From: JAEUHM01 sp964538625
GTDB taxonomy: Bacteria; Verrucomicrobiota; Verrucomicrobiia; Verrucomicrobiales; Verrucomicrobiaceae
Reading direction: 5' to 3'
DNA: 64,000 bases
NCBI GenBank assembly: GCA_964538625.1
Contig: CAZIGH010000015.1
Location: 32,596-96,595 of the forward strand
In this document: positions 60,295 through 64,000 of the stretch, piece by piece
How the letters are laid out: each line of letters opens with the position of its first letter
Position numbering within the stretch: position 1 is the first letter of the stretch
The notes under the pieces: model-generated
Seen by the model: only the letters and a program-made list of their open reading frames with translations
Told to the model about the DNA's origin: nothing
Database searches by the model: none
Position numbers and translations under genes: made by a program

Positions 60295-61341
60295 TCACTG
60301 GAAGGGGTCGGCAGTAGAGGGGTTCTCCTTCGTGCCGTCGCCAGCAGGGGCCGGGGCGGGCATGGGTGCCGGGGCGCCAAAAGGATCAGCGCCCGCTGGC
60401 GCCGGAGCCGGTGCAGGTGAGCCGAAAGGATCAGCACCCGCTGGTGCCGGTGCGGGAGCCATGCCTCCACCAAAGGGATCCTGCCCAGGAGCCGGAGCCG
60501 GGGCTGCAGCGGGGTCGGCCACAGGTGCCGGCGCAGTCGCGGGAGCGGCGGTTTTGGGCGCGGGATTGGTCACCGGGGCTGCGACCACGAGGTCGCCGGA
60601 GCGCACTGCATCACCTTCTGCCACAGAGCCAGGCACGATGTCAGCCACCGAGATGAGGTTCTCCACATTCTTCACCTTGAGGCGGGCTACCACGTCCTTG
60701 CCACGCTTCACCTCCAGGTCCGCATTGGCCACCACGCCGCCGGTATTGCCCTTATTGAGCACCGCAAAACCCCACTCCCCAAAAGCCTGAGCCACACGAG
60801 CCTCAAAAGTGGGCTCGATCTGCCCACGACGCTGACGCGCCTCCAACTCACGATAGCGCGCGGTTTCGTCTTGAATGGCCTTGATCCGGGCGGTGGTGGC
60901 TGCGAGAGCCTGAGTCTGATTGGTCACTTCCAGCTCAGCCGCTTCTTTATCCTTCGTCAGAGCCGCCACTTGCGCGAGGAGCTTCTCAATGTCGCCAGCC
61001 TCCTGAATTTTCTGCTCCACTGCGGCTAGCTGCTGGGTGACTTGCTCCAGATTCTTCTTGGCCAGTTCCAACTCCGCTTCCTTCTGCTTCACATCCGTGT
61101 CAGCGGCAAGCACGTCGGTCTTTACCTTCTCAAGATCCTTGTTCAGCTCGAGCAGCTGATTCTTTTTCGTCTCAAGACGCTCATCGCCAGTTTGCTTGGC
61201 GCTCTTCGCCTGAGCCAAGTTGTCCTTGGCGCGCTTTTCAAGCTGCGCTTCGTTCGTGATGTCGTTCTTGCTCGCATACGCGAAGTAGGCTGCGACAGCG
61301 AGACAGACTGCCGAGAGGGCTGAGAGAAGTTTCCAAACCAT
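60295..61341 (-). CDS. Membrane-anchored coiled-coil protein with MreC-like beta domain and Ala/Pro repeat tail (copy 2)
   Basis: 348 residues. N-terminal hydrophobic helix (LLSALSAVCLAVAAYFAYAS), coiled coil ~30-185, a beta domain ~195-265 (ARVAQAFGEWGFAVLNKGNT, LEVKRGKDVVARLKVKNVEN, GDAVRSGDLVVAAPV) and a ~70-residue Ala/Pro-rich tail with repeated PAPAPAGADPFG units. The tail may reach across the periplasm. A convincing promoter lies upstream (61378-61406). Paralogue of the following gene, 63 bases away; the four genes down to 58275 may form one operon. Confidence 0.75.
   Translation of the reverse strand: MVWKLLSALSAVCLAVAAYFAYASKNDITNEAQLEKRAKDNLAQAKSAKQTGDERLETKKNQLLELNKDLEKVKTDVLAADTDVKQKEAELELAKKNLEQVTQQLAAVEQKIQEAGDIEKLLAQVAALTKDKEAAELEVTNQTQALAATTARIKAIQDETARYRELEARQRRGQIEPTFEARVAQAFGEWGFAVLNKGNTGGVVANADLEVKRGKDVVARLKVKNVENLISVADIVPGSVAEGDAVRSGDLVVAAPVTNPAPKTAAPATAPAPVADPAAAPAPAPGQDPFGGGMAPAPAPAGADPFGSPAPAPAPAGADPFGAPAPMPAPAPAGDGTKENPSTADPFQ
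60334..60486 (-). repeat. In-frame repeat coding for Ala/Pro-rich DPFG units
   Basis: Within the coiled-coil gene, residues 286-336 consist of imperfect copies of a unit close to PAPAPAGADPFG. The DNA copies are similar but not identical, so length changes by slippage are plausible. Confidence 0.7.
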
Positions 61342-61377
61342 GGGATTAAAAGGCTTTAGCGATTGATTGGGTCTGTC

Positions 61378-61406
61378 GTTTTATCGGAAATGCCGGATTT
61401 GGACAA
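61378..61406 (-). promoter_or_regulatory. Sigma-70-like promoter for the coiled-coil genes
   Basis: On the minus strand, TTGTCC (61401-61406) and TAAAAC (61378-61383) are separated by 17 bases, 37 bases upstream of the start codon at 61341. Confidence 0.55.
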
Positions 61407-61492
61407 CTCCTTTTTTCTTCAATCGCAGATGCGCAAAGCGTTTCGTGAACGACTGGGTTCACCGTAATCCTCATTACTTTGTGGATTCTCCC

Positions 61493-61520
61493 TTGAGTCC
61501 CGCGTCGAAGCCGCTACGCT
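61493..61520 (+). promoter_or_regulatory. Sigma-70-like promoter for the SRP RNA
   Basis: TTGAGT (61493-61498), a 16-base spacer and TACGCT (61515-61520). The expected transcription start at about 61527 coincides with the 5' end of the RNA fold. Confidence 0.5.
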
Positions 61521-61526
61521 CGCCCC

Positions 61527-61622
<96 letters not shown>

Positions 61623-61718
61623 ACTTCGCCGCCGTCTTCGGCACCCCCAATCACGGGACTTGAACAGTCCGCAGACTCAGGATAGGACTACCGGCTGCCG
61701 CGTTCCTCCCAGATCTCA

Positions 61719-63308
61719 ATGAAGCTACCCCGAGTCACCATCCGACTGTTGATTTGCGTCGTCGCACTCATCAGTGGTGGTGCCTTCGCGGCGGAGCAAA
61801 GCCCTCCAGGGTCAGATATCGCCAAAAAAAAGGGCTGGTTTGACCGAGTGAAGAGCGCCGTGGGATTGGATAAAGAAGAAGCCGCCTCTCCAGCTCCGCC
61901 GCCCTCTCCCCCGCCGCAGCCAAAAGCAGCCAACCCGCCAAAGACGCAACCCAAAGCCACTACACCGAAAAAGCCCTCATCCTCGCCAGCGCCCAAGGCG
62001 ACGCCCTCGGCACCAAAGAAGGAACAGGAAAAGCCAGCTCCAAAACCAGAGACCAAGGGTCAGCCAAAGCCTCCCGACGCAAAGGAGACGCCTCCTGAGC
62101 CCGAAAAAAAACCTGAACCCCAGTCCAAGCCCGGCAACGACTCCCCTCCGCCGCCCGCTTCATCCGACAAAGCACCTGCCACAGCGGCAGAATCCAAACC
62201 CTCAACACCAATGGGGCGAAACCTCGACTCAGAGTTCGCCACGCTGAAGGACGAACCCGCGAAACCCGCCGCCACACCACCAGCGCCGCCCGCAACCAAG
62301 CCCCCAGCCACAGCGCCCGCACCAGCGCCGTCAGCACCACCCGTTCCAGCCAAGCCGCCCGCACCTTCACTCCCCAGCAATGTGGCCGCCGCTTGGCAAA
62401 TCTACGACTTCGGCGGCCAAGACTACGTGACGGCAGAGAGCATGCACAAGTTCTACCGCTTCTCCGAGTTCAAGGTCACAGGCGATCACGTGTGGTTCAA
62501 AAACCCCACCCTCATCATGAAGGGTCGCGTGGGCAGCCTGGACATGCTCATCAACAACATCAAGTTCGTCCTCAGCCACCCCGTGCGGAACATCAATGGC
62601 AAGGTCTGCTTCTCACGACTGGACCTGGCCAAGCTCCTCGACCCCGTCATCCGCCCATGGCTCATCACCCAGAGCGAACCCTTCGACACCGTCATTCTGG
62701 ACGCAGGCCATGGAGGGCACGACTCAGGAGCCAAGGGACTCTACGGCTACGAAAAAGACTTCACCCTGAAGCTCGCTGAATCCACCCGGGCAGCGCTGCT
62801 GAAACGGGGTTTCAAAGTTGTGATGACCCGCCAGGATGACCGCTTCATCTCCCTCGGAGGCCGGGTGCGTTTTGCGAATGCCGTCCCCAAGAGCATCTTC
62901 ATCAGCCTGCACTTCAACTCCGCCAGCACCTCCGCCTCCGGCATCGAAACCTTTGCCCTCACCCCGCAGGGAGGCTCATCCACCGCCATGGGCGCGCGCG
63001 CCTGGGATGACAAGGCATTCACAGGCAACGTACGCGATGCTGAAAACATCGCCCTGGCCACCGCCGTCCACGCCATGGTCATGCACCGGTTCAAGCTCAT
63101 CGACCGCGGCATCAAACGCGCCCGCTGGTCCGTCCTCACCGGCTGCACCAGGCCAGGCATTCTGTTCGAGGGCGGTTTCGTCACCAACCAAGCCGAAGGC
63201 CGCCTCATCGCCTCGCAGCTCTACCGGGATCAACTCGGCAACGCCATCGCAGATGCCGTGACGAACTACCGCGCCGCTCTGCACCCCCGCACCGTCCAGC
63301 AGCGCTAG
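61719..63308 (+). CDS. N-acetylmuramoyl-L-alanine amidase (Amidase_3) with long Pro/Lys-rich linker
   Basis: 529 residues. Signal peptide LLICVVALISGGAFA. Residues ~52-222 are a low-complexity Pro/Ala/Lys linker. Residues ~224-315 form a small alpha/beta domain (QIYDFGGQDYVTAESMHKFY) resembling copper-amine-oxidase N-like modules. The amidase domain (~322-520) has zinc ligands His331 (ILDAGHGGHDSGA), Glu345 (YGYEKDFTLKLAE) and His398 (FISLHFNSA), and catalytic Glu484 (GILFEGGFVTN). It cleaves the glycan-peptide bond of peptidoglycan, typically for cell separation. The linker is long enough to span the periplasm. Confidence 0.92.
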   Translation: MKLPRVTIRLLICVVALISGGAFAAEQSPPGSDIAKKKGWFDRVKSAVGLDKEEAASPAPPPSPPPQPKAANPPKTQPKATTPKKPSSSPAPKATPSAPKKEQEKPAPKPETKGQPKPPDAKETPPEPEKKPEPQSKPGNDSPPPPASSDKAPATAAESKPSTPMGRNLDSEFATLKDEPAKPAATPPAPPATKPPATAPAPAPSAPPVPAKPPAPSLPSNVAAAWQIYDFGGQDYVTAESMHKFYRFSEFKVTGDHVWFKNPTLIMKGRVGSLDMLINNIKFVLSHPVRNINGKVCFSRLDLAKLLDPVIRPWLITQSEPFDTVILDAGHGGHDSGAKGLYGYEKDFTLKLAESTRAALLKRGFKVVMTRQDDRFISLGGRVRFANAVPKSIFISLHFNSASTSASGIETFALTPQGGSSTAMGARAWDDKAFTGNVRDAENIALATAVHAMVMHRFKLIDRGIKRARWSVLTGCTRPGILFEGGFVTNQAEGRLIASQLYRDQLGNAIADAVTNYRAALHPRTVQQR

Positions 63309-63400
63309 GAAAAATCTCCGTTCCTCTTGGCAAGAAGGTTGTCACGGTTAGCCAAACCTGCCACGCTCCGCGAGCATCCACTCCCACCCCATCGCACGCC

Positions 63401-63892
63401 ATGGAATCTCACGAAGTCCTCCGTCAGACGCTCGAAAAGTCCAGCCCAAAAGAAATCGCAGCAGAACTCGGCGTCTCACTCTCGCTTGTTTACAAGTGGT
63501 CACAACCCAACGACGATGAAGGCGGCAGCGGCACCACCAATCCCCTGGACCGGGTCGTGCGCCTCTTCAAAGTCACCAACGACGACTTCATCATCCACTG
63601 GCTCTGCCGTCAGACCGGCGGCTTCTTTGTCAAAAATCCTGCCGTGGGACGCAAGGACTTCGACCTCATGCCCACCACGCAGTCCATCGTACAAATGTTC
63701 GCCGACCTGCTCACCGCCATCAGCAAGGCCGCCTCAGACCACAACATCACCAAAAAAGAAGCCGCCGAAATCCGTCACGAATGGGATGAACTCAAGCGCT
63801 TCACCGAAGGCTTCGTCCACTGCTGCGAAAAGGGTGACTTTGCCGGCATCGAGAAGATCCAGAACGAGCTGGAACACCGCCGCCACAAGTAG
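63401..63892 (+). CDS. Small HTH-type regulator, phage-CII/CP76-like
   Basis: 163 residues. N-terminal helix-turn-helix (SSPKEIAAELGVSLSLVYKW), then a helical part with IIHWLCRQTGGFFVKNP and a C-terminal helix bundle (KKEAAEIRHEWDELKRFTEG). The arrangement resembles Phage_CP76/CII-type regulatory proteins, but similar single genes occur in verrucomicrobial chromosomes without any prophage, and no phage gene is nearby here. Target unknown. Confidence 0.7.
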   Translation: MESHEVLRQTLEKSSPKEIAAELGVSLSLVYKWSQPNDDEGGSGTTNPLDRVVRLFKVTNDDFIIHWLCRQTGGFFVKNPAVGRKDFDLMPTTQSIVQMFADLLTAISKAASDHNITKKEAAEIRHEWDELKRFTEGFVHCCEKGDFAGIEKIQNELEHRRHK

Positions 63893-63975
63893 GCTCGCCA
63901 TCCTCAGGCACCAGGAGCGCATCAGCCTCGCCACGCGCCCAGCCCCCCAACCCGGCAAAGCCGGAACCAAAGTGG

Positions 63976-63993
63976 CTTCGACTTCAGTCGAAG
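63976..63993. other. Perfect short hairpin near the window end
   Basis: CTTCGAC and GTCGAAG with a 4-base loop, 84 bases after the HTH gene. There is no T-run on the plus strand within view, so it could be a terminator for either strand or a dispersed small repeat; the window ends here. A smaller CCGGC/GCCGG hairpin lies just before it. Confidence 0.4.
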
Positions 63994-64000
63994 GTCGGAT

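Noticed and set aside
60334..60486. Separate coding region on the plus strand through the Ala/Pro repeats
   Set aside because: Long open frames on the opposite strand arise from the GCC/CCG-rich repeat. The minus-strand frame has a membrane helix, a coiled coil and a promoter.
63401..63892. Prophage edge
   Set aside because: The HTH protein is phage-regulator-like, but no integrase, attachment repeat or phage structural gene is near, and neighbours are housekeeping envelope genes.

Overview
The window is GC-rich, gene-dense bacterial chromosome, most likely from the Verrucomicrobiota (a Prosthecobacter/Verrucomicrobium-like lineage). This is an inference from protein style: a PilO/PilP-like pilus operon with several prepilins, very long Pro/Ala-rich periplasmic linkers, periplasmic caspase and formylglycine-enzyme (FGE)-fold families, mono-haem secreted proteins, A/C-rich leaders without Shine-Dalgarno sites, and a small 4.5S-type SRP RNA. 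No tRNA, rRNA, transposase, integrase or CRISPR array was seen. The only gene-free stretch above 300 bases by protein coding is 61342-61718, and it holds the SRP RNA gene.

Layout. (1) 1-5428: the 3' end of a type IV pilus/type II secretion-like operon (PilO-like end, PilP-like protein, two prepilins, a PilX/GspK-like protein, a GspF/PilC platform protein), closed by a terminator, then an AlkB dealkylase. (2) 6093-29478, minus strand: a 15-gene surface-glycan island. At its promoter-proximal end is a complete pseudaminic acid (Pse) route (pseB, pseC, pseG, a pseF-pseH fusion, pseI). Three unusual enzymes (ATP-grasp ligase, two PLP-fold proteins) are inserted before pseI. Further down are FkbM methyltransferases, a phytanoyl-CoA-dioxygenase-like/FkbM fusion, a 1205-residue multi-module glycosyltransferase, a triple CmcI/TylF/class-I methyltransferase protein and three glycosyltransferases. 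Most junctions are 4-nt overlaps. (3) 29578-31238: plsY-gpsA, phospholipid precursor synthesis. (4) 31245-35029, minus: the lipid-modifying set FAD oxidoreductase - DUF1365 - cyclopropane-synthase-like methyltransferase - DUF1475.

(5) 35174-45664, plus: the most unusual part. An ECF sigma factor and membrane anti-sigma factor are followed by three secreted caspase-fold proteases, an OmpA-like protein, two near-duplicate FGE-fold lipoproteins, two proteins with a DUF4384-like module (one is a caspase), a nucleotidyltransferase/small-protein pair, a 9-unit heptad repeat, and a 25-base two-block sequence element found upstream of two of the genes. I read this as a possible extracytoplasmic stress or proteolysis module. 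(6) 45844-53212: a mono-haem protein, rhodanese, glutathione peroxidase, a PQQ-type beta-propeller, a zinc aminopeptidase-like lipoprotein, an RNA uracil methyltransferase and prmC. (7) 53390-63892: an orphan prepilin with a strong terminator, an SDR oxidoreductase, a DUF2157/GDYXXLXY membrane pair, divergent pyrF/purE, an envelope set (beta-helix protein, small lipoprotein, two coiled-coil proteins), the SRP RNA, a cell-wall amidase and a small HTH protein.
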